Position numbers and translations under genes: made by a program
The notes under the pieces: model-generated
The model's database searches: none
Told to the model about the DNA's origin: nothing
Seen by the model: the letters and a program-made list of their open reading frames with translations, nothing else
Shown: one piece after another, positions 8,131 through 17,226 of the stretch
Layout: each line of letters opens with the position of its first letter
Position numbering within the stretch: the first letter of the stretch is position 1
Source: Oceanobacillus alkalisoli
GTDB taxonomy: Bacteria > Bacillota > Bacilli > Bacillales > Amphibacillaceae
NCBI RefSeq assembly: GCF_021556485.1
Contig: NZ_JAKGBW010000005.1
Span: 173,086 to 237,085, forward strand
Length of the DNA stretch: 64,000 bases
Direction of reading: 5' to 3'

Positions 8131-9198
8131 GTGAAATCTTTATATAGAGACACAATGCCTGTTAGAAAAGGTGAAGAGCTGGATAGGAAAACACTTTATC
8201 ATTATATTCGGGAAAAGATGCCTGAAGTTCCAAGTGGAGAATTAGAAATTGAACAATTCGGTGCAGGAGCATCTAACCTTACCTATCTATTGCGAATAGG
8301 AGCGTGGGAGGCAGTATTACGACGACCTCCCCTTGGACCGGTTGCTCCAAAAGCTCATGATATGGAAAGGGAATACAAGATATTATCTAGTTTATATCCA
8401 TTATACCCAACAGCACCAAAACCTTATCACTTTTCGAAAAATGAGGAAGTTGTGGGAAGCCCTTTTTTTATCATGGAACGCAGAAAAGGCATAGTTCTTG
8501 ATTCAACTTTTCCTGAAGGGGTAACTTATGACGAGCAATTAGGAAAGAAAATTTCAAAATTAATGGTTGAAAGATTAGTTGAATTACATCGTATTGATTA
8601 TAAAAAAACAGAATTAGTGCATATCACAAAACCAGATGGATTCATGGAGCGTCAAGTAGCTGGTTGGATTAAGCGTTATGATAACGCAAAGACAAGTGAG
8701 ATTTCTGGACTCAAAGAATTAACAAATTGGATGCAGAAAAGTATTCCATCTTCACCTAAACCGACAATTATTCATTATGATTATAAACTAAATAATGCAA
8801 TGTTTTCTGAGGACTTTAGTGAAATGATTGGTTTGTTTGATTGGGAGATGACAACTGTCGGTGATCCCCTTGCAGATTTAGGTGTTGCTTTATCGTATTG
8901 GACACAGCCAGATGATCCTGAACAATTGAAAACAGGGTTAGGAAAAGCATCTGTAACAACATGGGGGGGATTTTTTACTCGAGAAGAATTTTCGGAACAT
9001 TACGCAAATAGGAGCGGTCGTGACGTATCAATGATTAATTTTTACCTTACTTTTGCTTACTTTAAACTAGCGGTAATATGTCAACAAATTTATTATCGGT
9101 ACTTTAAGGGACAGACGAGTGATCCAAGATTTGCTCAGCTAGATCAATATACAGAAACTTTAATTCAATATGCATTGGATTCTGCGAGGGGGCTGTGA
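8131..9198 (+). CDS. APH-like phosphotransferase, ACAD10/11 N-terminal type (LvaA-like)
   Basis: Predicted kinase of a small hydroxylated acyl compound, 355 residues. It has the ATP lobe (AVLRRPPLGPVAPKAHDMEREY), the Brenner motif HYDYKLNN with His215, Asp217 and Asn222, and the metal-binding DWE at 237-239. This is the same domain that is fused to an acyl-CoA dehydrogenase in mammalian ACAD10/11; here the dehydrogenase is the separate gene at 5350. Pseudomonas LvaA, of this family, phosphorylates 4-hydroxyacyl-CoA. It begins with GTG after GAGAGGAG at 8 nt and is followed after 4 nt by the ComB-like gene. The substrate is inferred from family and context. Confidence 0.88.
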   Translation: MKSLYRDTMPVRKGEELDRKTLYHYIREKMPEVPSGELEIEQFGAGASNLTYLLRIGAWEAVLRRPPLGPVAPKAHDMEREYKILSSLYPLYPTAPKPYHFSKNEEVVGSPFFIMERRKGIVLDSTFPEGVTYDEQLGKKISKLMVERLVELHRIDYKKTELVHITKPDGFMERQVAGWIKRYDNAKTSEISGLKELTNWMQKSIPSSPKPTIIHYDYKLNNAMFSEDFSEMIGLFDWEMTTVGDPLADLGVALSYWTQPDDPEQLKTGLGKASVTTWGGFFTREEFSEHYANRSGRDVSMINFYLTFAYFKLAVICQQIYYRYFKGQTSDPRFAQLDQYTETLIQYALDSARGL

Positions 9199-9202
9199 TT
9201 CG

Positions 9203-9958
9203 TTGAAAGTTCATTTGCTTCTCAAAAAGGAAGAAATAGATACGGTACAAATGAGTGACGATAAAATTGCAGTTGTGTTTGATGTATTACTGGCAACCTC
9301 CACAATCATTTCATGTTTGCAATTTGGTGCAAAAGAAGTAATCCCTGTAATGAATGGGGAAGAAGCAATTCTTATGGCTAAGGGTTATAAAACAGAGGAT
9401 GTTGCCCTCGTTGGGGAATATGACGGTATTACAATTGATGGTTTTTTAAGCCCAGCCCCATCAAGATTAGAAGAACATGTAAAGAATAAAACAGTCTTAC
9501 TATCTACTACGAATGGAACCGTTGCGATACGGCAATCAGCTCCAGCGAAAGAGGTTTATATTGCTTCCTTGTTAAATGGAGAGGCTGTAAGTAAACAGAT
9601 TATAAAGACCTATGATAATGAGACAATAATTGTCGTTTGCTCTGGATCATCGAATCAATTTTGTCTTGAAGATTTTTATGGGGCTGGTTATTTTATTGAG
9701 CAATTGGTAAAAGAGTATGGTTTAAATAATATTGAATTAACGGATAGCGCATTAGCATCTAGAATATTCTATCAAAATTTATCCCATGAAGCCTATAATG
9801 TTCTAAGTGAATCAAGAGTTGGCCAAATGCTACACTCCCACGAACTCCAACAAGATCTAGCATTTGTTAGCAAACAAGGTGAATCATCGATTATACCCAT
9901 ACTATTGGAAAAGAAAATAATTTGTTTGGAAAAAATGGAAACTTGTAAGGGAAAATAA
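9203..9958 (+). CDS. ComB-like 2-phosphosulfolactate phosphatase family protein
   Basis: The 251-residue protein matches the ComB family of Mg-dependent phosphatases, seen in the segment FDVLLATSTIISCLQFGAKEV and in STTNGTVAI. Known ComB hydrolyses 2-phosphosulfolactate in coenzyme M synthesis, a pathway not expected here. The start is taken as TTG (MKVHLLLKK), 10 nt after GAGGGGG; an earlier ATG inside the kinase gene would overlap it by 29 bp and lacks a ribosome site. Sitting directly after a kinase gene, it may remove phosphate from a phosphorylated hydroxy acid made in this pathway. That role is inference. Confidence 0.75.
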   Translation: MKVHLLLKKEEIDTVQMSDDKIAVVFDVLLATSTIISCLQFGAKEVIPVMNGEEAILMAKGYKTEDVALVGEYDGITIDGFLSPAPSRLEEHVKNKTVLLSTTNGTVAIRQSAPAKEVYIASLLNGEAVSKQIIKTYDNETIIVVCSGSSNQFCLEDFYGAGYFIEQLVKEYGLNNIELTDSALASRIFYQNLSHEAYNVLSESRVGQMLHSHELQQDLAFVSKQGESSIIPILLEKKIICLEKMETCKGK

Positions 9959-9984
9959 TGAGTGAGAATCGGGAGGAAAGTGGA

Positions 9985-10962
9985 ATGATGAAAGGAATTC
10001 AATTTAAAGAATTTGGTGGTCCCGATGTGTTGGAACTCATCGAGATGGAAATACCAGCATTTAGTCAAGATGAAGTATTAATTGAAGTAAAAGCTATTGG
10101 TGTGAATTATGCTGATACCGCCAGGAGGGAAGGTAATTATGTTGTACCGACACCGTTACCATTTGTTCCAGGCGCAGAAATCGCAGGGGTAGTAAAGAAG
10201 GTTGGAAAAAATGTCCAAGATATAAAGGAAGGAATGCGAGTTGTAACGTTAATCGGTTCAGGAGGGTATGCGGAATATGCTGTTGTGCATCCGAGTCAGC
10301 TAATTCCTATTCCTAAAGATGTGTCTTTCGAAAGAGCTGTTGCATTACCACTACAAGGGTTAAGTGCTTATCATATTTTGAAAACAATGGGGAGATTGGA
10401 AGAAGGAGAAACAGTGCTTGTTCACGCAGCTGCGGGAGGAGTCGGCTCTATTGCAGTACAGCTTGCCAAAAAAATAGGAGCAAAAAAAGTGATCGCAACG
10501 GCAAGTACGAAGGAGAAATTAGCTTTTGCAAAGGAGATGGGAGCGAACTACACTGTTAATTATTCAGAAGATGGATGGGAGAAGGAAATCCGTGAATTAA
10601 CAGATGGTAAAGGTGTTGATTTAGCTCTAGAAATGGTAGGGGGAGAGGTTTTTAATAAAACAGTGAAATGCTTGGCCGCTTTTGGTAGGCTCGTCATTTA
10701 TGGCGCAGCGAGCGGTGAACAGTCAGAATTTGATCCAAGAATTTTAATGCGACGTAATCAATCAATTATTGGATTTTTCCTACCACAGATAATGAGTAAA
10801 CCTGCTTTGTATCAAAAGAGCTTACAGGAACTACTAGAGTATATGAATAACGGTGAATTAGTACTCACAATTGGCGGAACTTATCCATTAAGCGACGCTG
10901 CCAAAGTTCATAGGAAGTTGCAGGGAAGAGAAACAAAAGGAAAGCTTGTGTTACTTCCGTAG
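9985..10962 (+). CDS. zinc-independent quinone oxidoreductase-like MDR
   Basis: NADPH-dependent reductase of the medium-chain family, 325 residues, quinone oxidoreductase type. It has the N-terminal GroES-like fold (NYADTARREGNY), the cofactor motif HAAAGGVGSIAVQLAK, and none of the cysteine zinc ligands of true alcohol dehydrogenases. The ATG at 9985 is 8 nt after GGGAGG; an ATG at 9958 overlaps the previous stop but has no ribosome site. Such enzymes reduce quinones or 2-enoyl/enone compounds. Its place between a phosphatase and acyl-CoA synthetases suggests reduction of an unsaturated intermediate, but the substrate is open. Confidence 0.88.
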   Translation: MMKGIQFKEFGGPDVLELIEMEIPAFSQDEVLIEVKAIGVNYADTARREGNYVVPTPLPFVPGAEIAGVVKKVGKNVQDIKEGMRVVTLIGSGGYAEYAVVHPSQLIPIPKDVSFERAVALPLQGLSAYHILKTMGRLEEGETVLVHAAAGGVGSIAVQLAKKIGAKKVIATASTKEKLAFAKEMGANYTVNYSEDGWEKEIRELTDGKGVDLALEMVGGEVFNKTVKCLAAFGRLVIYGAASGEQSEFDPRILMRRNQSIIGFFLPQIMSKPALYQKSLQELLEYMNNGELVLTIGGTYPLSDAAKVHRKLQGRETKGKLVLLP

Positions 10963-11005
10963 TAAAGATAATTTCATGCAATAGCTAAAGAGGAGGAGTC
11001 TATAC

Positions 11006-12655
11006 ATGAATAAAAATCATTTTAAGTTTTGGCCGCCTCGTTTATCTAAAAGTTTAACAATACCGAAGACAACCATATATGATAACCTAGTCATTTCAAC
11101 AAAAAAATATCCTGATAAAATTGCCATACATTATTATGGAAGAAGTATTACGTATACAGAGCTACTTGAGGAAGTCGAGATACTTGCTGGGTATTTAAAA
11201 AAGAAATTAGGGGTAGAAAAGCAAGAGAAAGTATTGTTGTTTATGCAGAATTCTCCACAATACCTCATAAGCTTCTTTGCTATTTTGCGCCTACGGGCTG
11301 TAGTTGTTCCAATTAATCCGATGAGCACGACGCAGGACTTAGCGTTTTATGTGAAGGATTGCAATATTAATTATGCAATTATTGGGGAGGAATTGTATGA
11401 CAATATAGTCCCATTAATAAAAGAAACTTCCTTGAATAATATCATAGTAACTTCGTATTCCGAATACTCAGGTGAGTATAACGAGAATAATGATTTCAAA
11501 CCTAATCTTGCGAATAATAATCAAAAGCTATCTAATGTTATTTTTTGGAAAGATGCTTTAAGTGAAACCTATCAAATAGATGAATATGATGGCTTAGAAG
11601 ATGATGTAGCAATGATTCCCTATACGTCTGGAACAACAGGGATGCCGAAAGGATGTATTCACCCCAATAGAACAATTCAGGCAAATACTGTAGGAGCAAG
11701 CCTATGGATGAATATGACAGCTGATGCGATTCCATTGTTAACTCTACCATTATTTCATGTAACAGGGTTAATTCACAGTGCACTTGCCCCTATTCAATCA
11801 GGTAGTACGATCGTGATGATGACCCGTTGGAATCGTGATTATGCAGCGAAGGAAATGGAGAGACATGGTTGTACACATTGGATTAATATAAGCACGATGT
11901 TAATAGACTTTTTATCAAATCCAAATATGAATAGTTATAGCTTATCTTCCTTACAAGTAATAGGAGGTGGAGGAGCACCGCTTCCGGAAGCAGTAGGAGA
12001 ACAATTGTATGAGAGAACAGGTCTTCGTTATTATGAGGGATACGGTCTGACAGAGACCATATCACATACGCACTTCAATCCACCAAATCGTCCTAAATTA
12101 CAATGCTTGGGAATCCCTTCATTTGATGTGGATGCTAGAGTAATAGACCTAGCTACGGGAAGTGAGGTTGGACCTCATGAACTAGGAGAGCTTGTGGTCA
12201 ATGGGCCCCAAGTCTTTTCCGGCTATTACAATCGAGAGGATGAGAATAAGGTATCACATATAGAGATAGATGGAAAACAGTTTTTTCGAACAGGTGATAT
12301 TGTGAAAATGGATGAAGAAGGGTACTTTTTTATTGTGGATCGATTAAAGCGAATGATAAATGCTTCAGGATTTAAAATATGGCCGACAGAAGTAGAAGCT
12401 ATCTTATATAAGCATCCAGCCGTTGAACAGGCATGTGTAGTAAGTGCTCCAGATAAAAAGCGTGGAGAAACTGTAAAAGCCTTTATCATATTGAAGACTG
12501 ATTTTATCGGTAAAATAAAGGAAGATGAAATTATAGAATGGTCGAAAAGTCAAATGGCAGCGTATAAATATCCACGTATTATTGAGTTTGTCGAAAGCTT
12601 TCCAACAACTTCAAGTGGAAAAATATTATGGAGAGAATTACAAGAGAAAAGCTAA
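11006..12655 (+). CDS. AMP-forming acyl-CoA synthetase 1
   Basis: Activates a carboxylic acid to acyl-AMP and then acyl-CoA, 549 residues. All family motifs are intact: IPYTSGTTGMPKGC (P-loop), YEGYGLTE, RTGDIV with the hinge region KRMINASGFKIWPTEVE, and the adenylating lysine in TTSSGKILW. The ribosome site is GAGGAGGAG. It is the first of three synthetases in 6.2 kb. The three are similar but clearly diverged, so they probably differ in acid preference. A 41-nt gap to the lactonase gene suggests coupled expression and a role in activating the product of lactone opening. Confidence 0.93.
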   Translation: MNKNHFKFWPPRLSKSLTIPKTTIYDNLVISTKKYPDKIAIHYYGRSITYTELLEEVEILAGYLKKKLGVEKQEKVLLFMQNSPQYLISFFAILRLRAVVVPINPMSTTQDLAFYVKDCNINYAIIGEELYDNIVPLIKETSLNNIIVTSYSEYSGEYNENNDFKPNLANNNQKLSNVIFWKDALSETYQIDEYDGLEDDVAMIPYTSGTTGMPKGCIHPNRTIQANTVGASLWMNMTADAIPLLTLPLFHVTGLIHSALAPIQSGSTIVMMTRWNRDYAAKEMERHGCTHWINISTMLIDFLSNPNMNSYSLSSLQVIGGGGAPLPEAVGEQLYERTGLRYYEGYGLTETISHTHFNPPNRPKLQCLGIPSFDVDARVIDLATGSEVGPHELGELVVNGPQVFSGYYNREDENKVSHIEIDGKQFFRTGDIVKMDEEGYFFIVDRLKRMINASGFKIWPTEVEAILYKHPAVEQACVVSAPDKKRGETVKAFIILKTDFIGKIKEDEIIEWSKSQMAAYKYPRIIEFVESFPTTSSGKILWRELQEKS

Positions 12656-12695
12656 CAGAATCTATTATTTTAAATCCTTTAAGGAGTTGATAGGT

Positions 12696-13658
12696 TTGGG
12701 CGAATGGATTGAAACGGTCACAGGTAAGATTCCTGTCGAAGATATGGGAAAGACATTAATCCATGAACATTTTATATTTGGCTATCCAGGATACAGTGGT
12801 GATGTAACGAATGGTCCCATTAATGCAGACGAAGCGTTAAGTGCGGGAACAAAGGCTGCAAATGCTGTTAAGAAGTATGGAATTAAAACAGTTGTAGATC
12901 CAACCCCCAATGAATGTGGTAGAAATCCTGAACTATTAAAACAAATATCTGAGGCTACAGGGATTCAGATAGTTTGTTCTACTGGCTATTATTATGAAGG
13001 GGAAGGGGCTACAACCTATTTTAAGTTTCGCGATTCGTTAGGAACGGCGAAAAAGGATATTTATGAAATGTTCATGACGGAGATCAACGAAGGTATAGCA
13101 GGGACTGATATTAAACCAGGAATAATTAAGCTTGCTTCAAGTAAGGATGAAATCACCCCGTATGAAAAAATGTTTTTCGATATAGCAGCAGAGGTGCATA
13201 AAGAAACAGGTATTCGAATTATTACGCATACGCAGATGGGGACAATGGGACCTGAGCAGGCTAGATTGCTTATTGAATTAGGAGTAGAACCATCTAAAAT
13301 TATTATCGGTCATATGTGTGGCAATACAAATATTGATTATCAAAGAGATACTTTAAAAACTGGAGTAAAAATTGGTTTTGATCGATTTGGAATTCAAAAA
13401 CTGGTTGGAGCTCCAATGGATGAAGAGCGTATAAATACGCTTATAAAGTTACTTGAAGAGGGGTATGAAAAACAAATCATGCTCTCCCATGATTCCATTA
13501 ATTACTGGCTAGGGCGTCCATTGGAAATGAACGACGACACTGCAACATTAGTAAAAGATTGGTATCCGACTCACATTTTTGAAAATATTATACCAGATTT
13601 AAAATCACGGGGTATCTCAGAAGAAATTATTAAGCAAATGTTTTATTTAGAAACATAG
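12696..13658 (+). CDS. phosphotriesterase-family metal hydrolase, lactonase-like
   Basis: Binuclear metal hydrolase of the PTE/PTE-like-lactonase family, 320 residues. All metal ligands are visible: His23 and His25 in LIHEHF, bridging Lys145 in GIIKLASS, His178 in IITHTQ, His206 in IIGHMCG and Asp266 in LSHDS. The start is TTG, 9 nt after AAGGAG; the longer frame beginning inside the preceding synthetase has no ribosome site. Most bacterial relatives open lactones, and true organophosphate hydrolysis is the exception. Between two acyl-CoA synthetases it would release a hydroxy acid for CoA activation. The natural substrate is not known. Confidence 0.88.
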   Translation: MGEWIETVTGKIPVEDMGKTLIHEHFIFGYPGYSGDVTNGPINADEALSAGTKAANAVKKYGIKTVVDPTPNECGRNPELLKQISEATGIQIVCSTGYYYEGEGATTYFKFRDSLGTAKKDIYEMFMTEINEGIAGTDIKPGIIKLASSKDEITPYEKMFFDIAAEVHKETGIRIITHTQMGTMGPEQARLLIELGVEPSKIIIGHMCGNTNIDYQRDTLKTGVKIGFDRFGIQKLVGAPMDEERINTLIKLLEEGYEKQIMLSHDSINYWLGRPLEMNDDTATLVKDWYPTHIFENIIPDLKSRGISEEIIKQMFYLET

Positions 13659-13696
13659 GATGATAGAGGCGGAATGACTAGTACTAGATGTTATAT

Positions 13697-13710
13697 AGTA
13701 AGCGCTTGCA
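13697..13710 (+). promoter_or_regulatory. cre-like site before acyl-CoA synthetase 2
   Basis: AGTAAGCGCTTGCA differs from the CcpA site pattern TGNAANCGNWWNCA at one position. It lies 27 nt before the synthetase start in the 78-bp gap after the lactonase gene and would place this part of the cluster under carbon catabolite control. Confidence 0.5.
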
Positions 13711-13736
13711 TAGTAATTTTTAGGGGGTATTTGTTC

Positions 13737-15338
13737 ATGGATAAAGTATGGCTAAAACATTATCCGGATTATATAAGAAAGGAAATTAGTATACCTGACG
13801 AACCAATAACCGAAATCCTAAAGAAGTCCATCACCCATTATGGTGACAACCCGGCCCTATATTTCTATGGAAATGAGATGACCTATAAAAGGTTAGGGGA
13901 GTTGGTAGATTCTTTTACTGCCGCACTTCAACAAGAAGCGTTTGAGCAAGGAGAAAGGGTAGCAATTATGCTCCCGAATTGTCCACAATATGTCATTAGT
14001 TATTATGGAATATTACAAGCTGGTGGTATCGTAACACAGCTGAACCCAATGCTTGTAGAAAAAGAGTTGGAATACATTTTAAATGATTCAGATGCTGAAA
14101 CGATTATAATTTATGAACATTTACTACCGGTTTTGAGGTCTATTATTGAAAATACATCTGTTAAACGAATAATTACAGTTAATTTTGAAGGTAAAGATAC
14201 GAGGGACAGTGTAGCAATTGAATTTAACAGCTTTTTGAAAAGAGCAGAGCAATTACCAGTCGAAGTTGCCTTCAATCCATCTGAGGATATAGCAGTTTTA
14301 CAATATACAGGCGGAACTACGGGACGTTCAAAAGGGGCAATGTTGACCCATCGAAATTTATTTGCAAATGTATTACAAACATACGAGTACTTTCGAGATA
14401 CTATGGAACTAGGAAAAGAGCGGACTCTAACTGCAATACCACTTTTCCATGTGTATGGAATGACTTCAGCGATGAATCTTTCAATCTTTATAGGTGCAAA
14501 AAGCATATTATTGCCTAAATTTGAAATTCAGGAAGTCCTACAAACAATAAAGGAGACCAAACCAACATCATTTCCTGGAGTACCTACTATGTATATTGCA
14601 TTAATCAACCATCCAGATGTAGAAGCATATGGTCTGGATAGTATTCGTACTTGTAATAGTGGTAGTGCACCAATGCCGGTAGAGTTATTAAAGAAATTCC
14701 AAGAAAAAACCGGTGCGAAAATATTAGAAGGATATGGTCTCACAGAAACCTCACCAACAACACATTGTAATCCGTCCTTCGGTAATAGAAAACCTGGGAG
14801 TGTTGGTATTGGAGTACCTTCTACGGATTATAAAATTGTTGATTTAGAAGAGGGTTCGAAAGAGCTTCCACCCGGTGAAATTGGCGAGGTTATTATTAAA
14901 GGACCACAAGTAATGAAAGGGTACTGGAATATGCCTGAAGAGACAGAGAATGTACTTCGCGATGGTTGGCTCTACACAGGAGATATTGCTTATATGGATG
15001 AAGGAGGCTATCTGTTTATTGTTGATCGTAAAAAGGACTTAATTATCGCAAGCGGGTATAATGTGTACCCTCGCGATGTGGAAGAAGTTATTTATCAACA
15101 TCCCGCAGTCCAAGAAGCTGTCGCTATAGGGGTTCCTGATTCTTACCGAGGAGAAACAGTGAAAGCTGTAATCGTCTTGAAAGATGGGATGAAATGTGAT
15201 GAGGAAGAATTAATTGCTTTCTGTAAAAAGAATTTGTCAGCTTATAAAGTACCGCGGATTATTGAGTTTAGAAAGGAATTACCTAAAACAGCTGTTGGCA
15301 AGATTTTAAGACGGCAAATTAGAGAAGAGACGGTTTGA
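13737..15338 (+). CDS. AMP-forming acyl-CoA synthetase 2 (long-chain FadD-like)
   Basis: Fatty acyl-CoA ligase of 533 residues. Visible motifs are LQYTGGTTGRSKGAM (P-loop), LEGYGLTETSPTTHCNP, LYTGDIAYMDE, DRKKDLIIASGYNVYPRDVEE and the terminal lysine in TAVGKILRR. Of the three synthetases this one looks most like the long-chain FadD/LcfA type. The start is the ATG 8 nt after AGGGGGT; an in-frame ATG 63 nt upstream has no ribosome site and would span the cre-like sequence. The preceding gap holds a cre-like site, so this gene may have an extra catabolite-controlled start. Confidence 0.93.
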   Translation: MDKVWLKHYPDYIRKEISIPDEPITEILKKSITHYGDNPALYFYGNEMTYKRLGELVDSFTAALQQEAFEQGERVAIMLPNCPQYVISYYGILQAGGIVTQLNPMLVEKELEYILNDSDAETIIIYEHLLPVLRSIIENTSVKRIITVNFEGKDTRDSVAIEFNSFLKRAEQLPVEVAFNPSEDIAVLQYTGGTTGRSKGAMLTHRNLFANVLQTYEYFRDTMELGKERTLTAIPLFHVYGMTSAMNLSIFIGAKSILLPKFEIQEVLQTIKETKPTSFPGVPTMYIALINHPDVEAYGLDSIRTCNSGSAPMPVELLKKFQEKTGAKILEGYGLTETSPTTHCNPSFGNRKPGSVGIGVPSTDYKIVDLEEGSKELPPGEIGEVIIKGPQVMKGYWNMPEETENVLRDGWLYTGDIAYMDEGGYLFIVDRKKDLIIASGYNVYPRDVEEVIYQHPAVQEAVAIGVPDSYRGETVKAVIVLKDGMKCDEEELIAFCKKNLSAYKVPRIIEFRKELPKTAVGKILRRQIREETV

Positions 15339-15534
15339 AACGATGATATGAAATGCAAATGTGGAGGGATTTAATATCAATAATTTTGTGAATGAAATTT
15401 TATTATCTACAAATCAGTAATAGAAAAAATAGGATGTAATGAACAATGAATCGTTATAGCTTACTGGGATGCTACCGTGGGATTGAAGAAGGGGTTACTT
15501 TCAGACAGGACTCTTATACCAGGAGGTAGAGCAA

Positions 15535-17193
15535 ATGAAATCCATTTTAAAGAAAAGCTGGCCAAGTGATATGCAGGAAACATTGCACTATCGTCTAGGT
15601 GAGAAACCATTACATGAATATTTGCTACAAAACGCGATTAACCATCCACAACAAACTGCCTATACTTATTACGGAAACAATATTACTTGGCAACAACTAA
15701 GTGATAATTCCCGCCGATTTGCACAGTTTCTTAAAGGGGAGGATGTTTCAAAGGGCGATCGAATTGCATTATATATGCAGAACTGTCCCCAATATCTGAT
15801 CTGTCATTATGCAATTCAAATGATTGGTGCAATAGTCGTGCCATTGAGCCCAATGTACAAGGAAGCAGAGCTCCTCTATTTTATTAATGAAGCTGAAATT
15901 AAGGCTATCATTTCGGCTCAGGAATTGTATGAACAAGTAGAAGCAGTAAAACAGCAGACGACCTCGCTCCAATTTATCATAACTACTCATTATACAGATT
16001 TCCTTCCTGAGGCGAAAACATTACCATTACCAGACGAATTAAAAATTGAAAAAAAGAAACTTAATAGTAATTTCGATTTACTAGAAGAAATACAATCAAA
16101 TAATCCAATTTCAGAGACTGAACAGATTGATATATGGGAAGATGTTGGCTTGATGGTTTTTACCTCTGGAACAACGGGAAGGCCAAAAGCAGCGATGCTC
16201 ACATATGGGAATGCTCTGTTTAAAACAGCCGCAACAGCTCAAGGATATCAAATGAAACAATCAGATATTACGTTGGCAGTTGCACCCCTTTGTCATATTG
16301 CTGGCATGGTGATGGGAGTTAATCTTCCTGTTTATAATTCTTTATCATGTATTTTGCTGACGCGTTTCGATGTAGAAACAGCTGTAAAGGCAATTGAAGA
16401 TTATAAAGTAAATAAATTATATACGGTCGCTACAATGAATGCTGCTATTCTTAATTTCCCAGAGATTGAACAGAGGAATTTAACATCACTTGAACTAAAC
16501 TTCGCAACAAGTTTTGGAACGAAAGTGGATCAAAACCTAGCCGAAGCTTGGGAGAAAGTCACTGGAGGCTGTGTACTTTTAGAAGCTTCTTACGGATTAA
16601 GTGAAACACATACATGTGATACATTTATGCCGATTGAAAATATTAAATTTGGAACTTGTGGTATTGCTACGTATGATACAGAAATACGTATTGTAGATAT
16701 AGAAACAGGTGAAGACTTACCACCAGGAGTTCAAGGAGAAATTGTTATAAAAAATCCTGGAGTATTTAAAGGTTATTTAAATCGACCAGACGCAACAAAG
16801 GAAACACTAAAAGATGGTTGGGTGTTTACAGGTGATATTGGGATGCTTGATGAGGAAGGATTTCTATATTTTAATGGTCGGGTAAAAGAAATGATTAAAT
16901 CATCAGGGTATAGTGTCTTTCCTGAAGATGTTGAAGCTTTATTGAATGATCATGAGGCAATTTTACAAGTAGCGGCTATCGGTGTGCCTGATAAAAATAG
17001 AGGAGAGAGTGTAAAAGCTTACATTGTATTGAATCCTGCTTATAAAGGAAAAGTTAGTGAAAGGGATATCATTAAATGGTCAAAGGAAAAAATGGCAGCA
17101 TATAAGTACCCGCGTGATGTAGAATTCCTTGATAGCTTACCAGCAACAAGTTCTGGTAAAGTTCTACGCAGACTTTTAATAGAGGATAGATAA
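15535..17193 (+). CDS. AMP-forming acyl-CoA synthetase 3
   Basis: Third acid-activating enzyme of the cluster, 552 residues. It has MVFTSGTTGRPKAAM, LEASYGLSETHTCD, VFTGDIGMLDEEGF, GRVKEMIKSSGYSVFPEDVE and the catalytic lysine in TSSGKVLRR. The ribosome site AGGAGG is 8 nt before the ATG. A 196-nt gap precedes it with no obvious promoter or terminator, only a 27-codon frame with no recognisable ribosome site. The N-terminal half is close to synthetase 1 in layout (KSWPSDM... versus KFWPPRL...), which points to an old duplication. Confidence 0.92.
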   Translation: MKSILKKSWPSDMQETLHYRLGEKPLHEYLLQNAINHPQQTAYTYYGNNITWQQLSDNSRRFAQFLKGEDVSKGDRIALYMQNCPQYLICHYAIQMIGAIVVPLSPMYKEAELLYFINEAEIKAIISAQELYEQVEAVKQQTTSLQFIITTHYTDFLPEAKTLPLPDELKIEKKKLNSNFDLLEEIQSNNPISETEQIDIWEDVGLMVFTSGTTGRPKAAMLTYGNALFKTAATAQGYQMKQSDITLAVAPLCHIAGMVMGVNLPVYNSLSCILLTRFDVETAVKAIEDYKVNKLYTVATMNAAILNFPEIEQRNLTSLELNFATSFGTKVDQNLAEAWEKVTGGCVLLEASYGLSETHTCDTFMPIENIKFGTCGIATYDTEIRIVDIETGEDLPPGVQGEIVIKNPGVFKGYLNRPDATKETLKDGWVFTGDIGMLDEEGFLYFNGRVKEMIKSSGYSVFPEDVEALLNDHEAILQVAAIGVPDKNRGESVKAYIVLNPAYKGKVSERDIIKWSKEKMAAYKYPRDVEFLDSLPATSSGKVLRRLLIEDR

Positions 17194-17226
17194 ATAAATG
17201 GACTATAACGAAGAAGGAGAAATTAT

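Noticed and set aside
12696-13658. Pesticide-degrading phosphotriesterase
   Set aside because: The family motifs are shared by many lactonases and other hydrolases; context with acyl-CoA synthetases favours a lactone or ester, and nothing supports an organophosphate substrate.
15446-15529. 27-codon frame just before acyl-CoA synthetase 3
   Set aside because: It ends in the ribosome site of the synthetase, as a coupling leader peptide could, but has no good ribosome site and no recognisable sequence.
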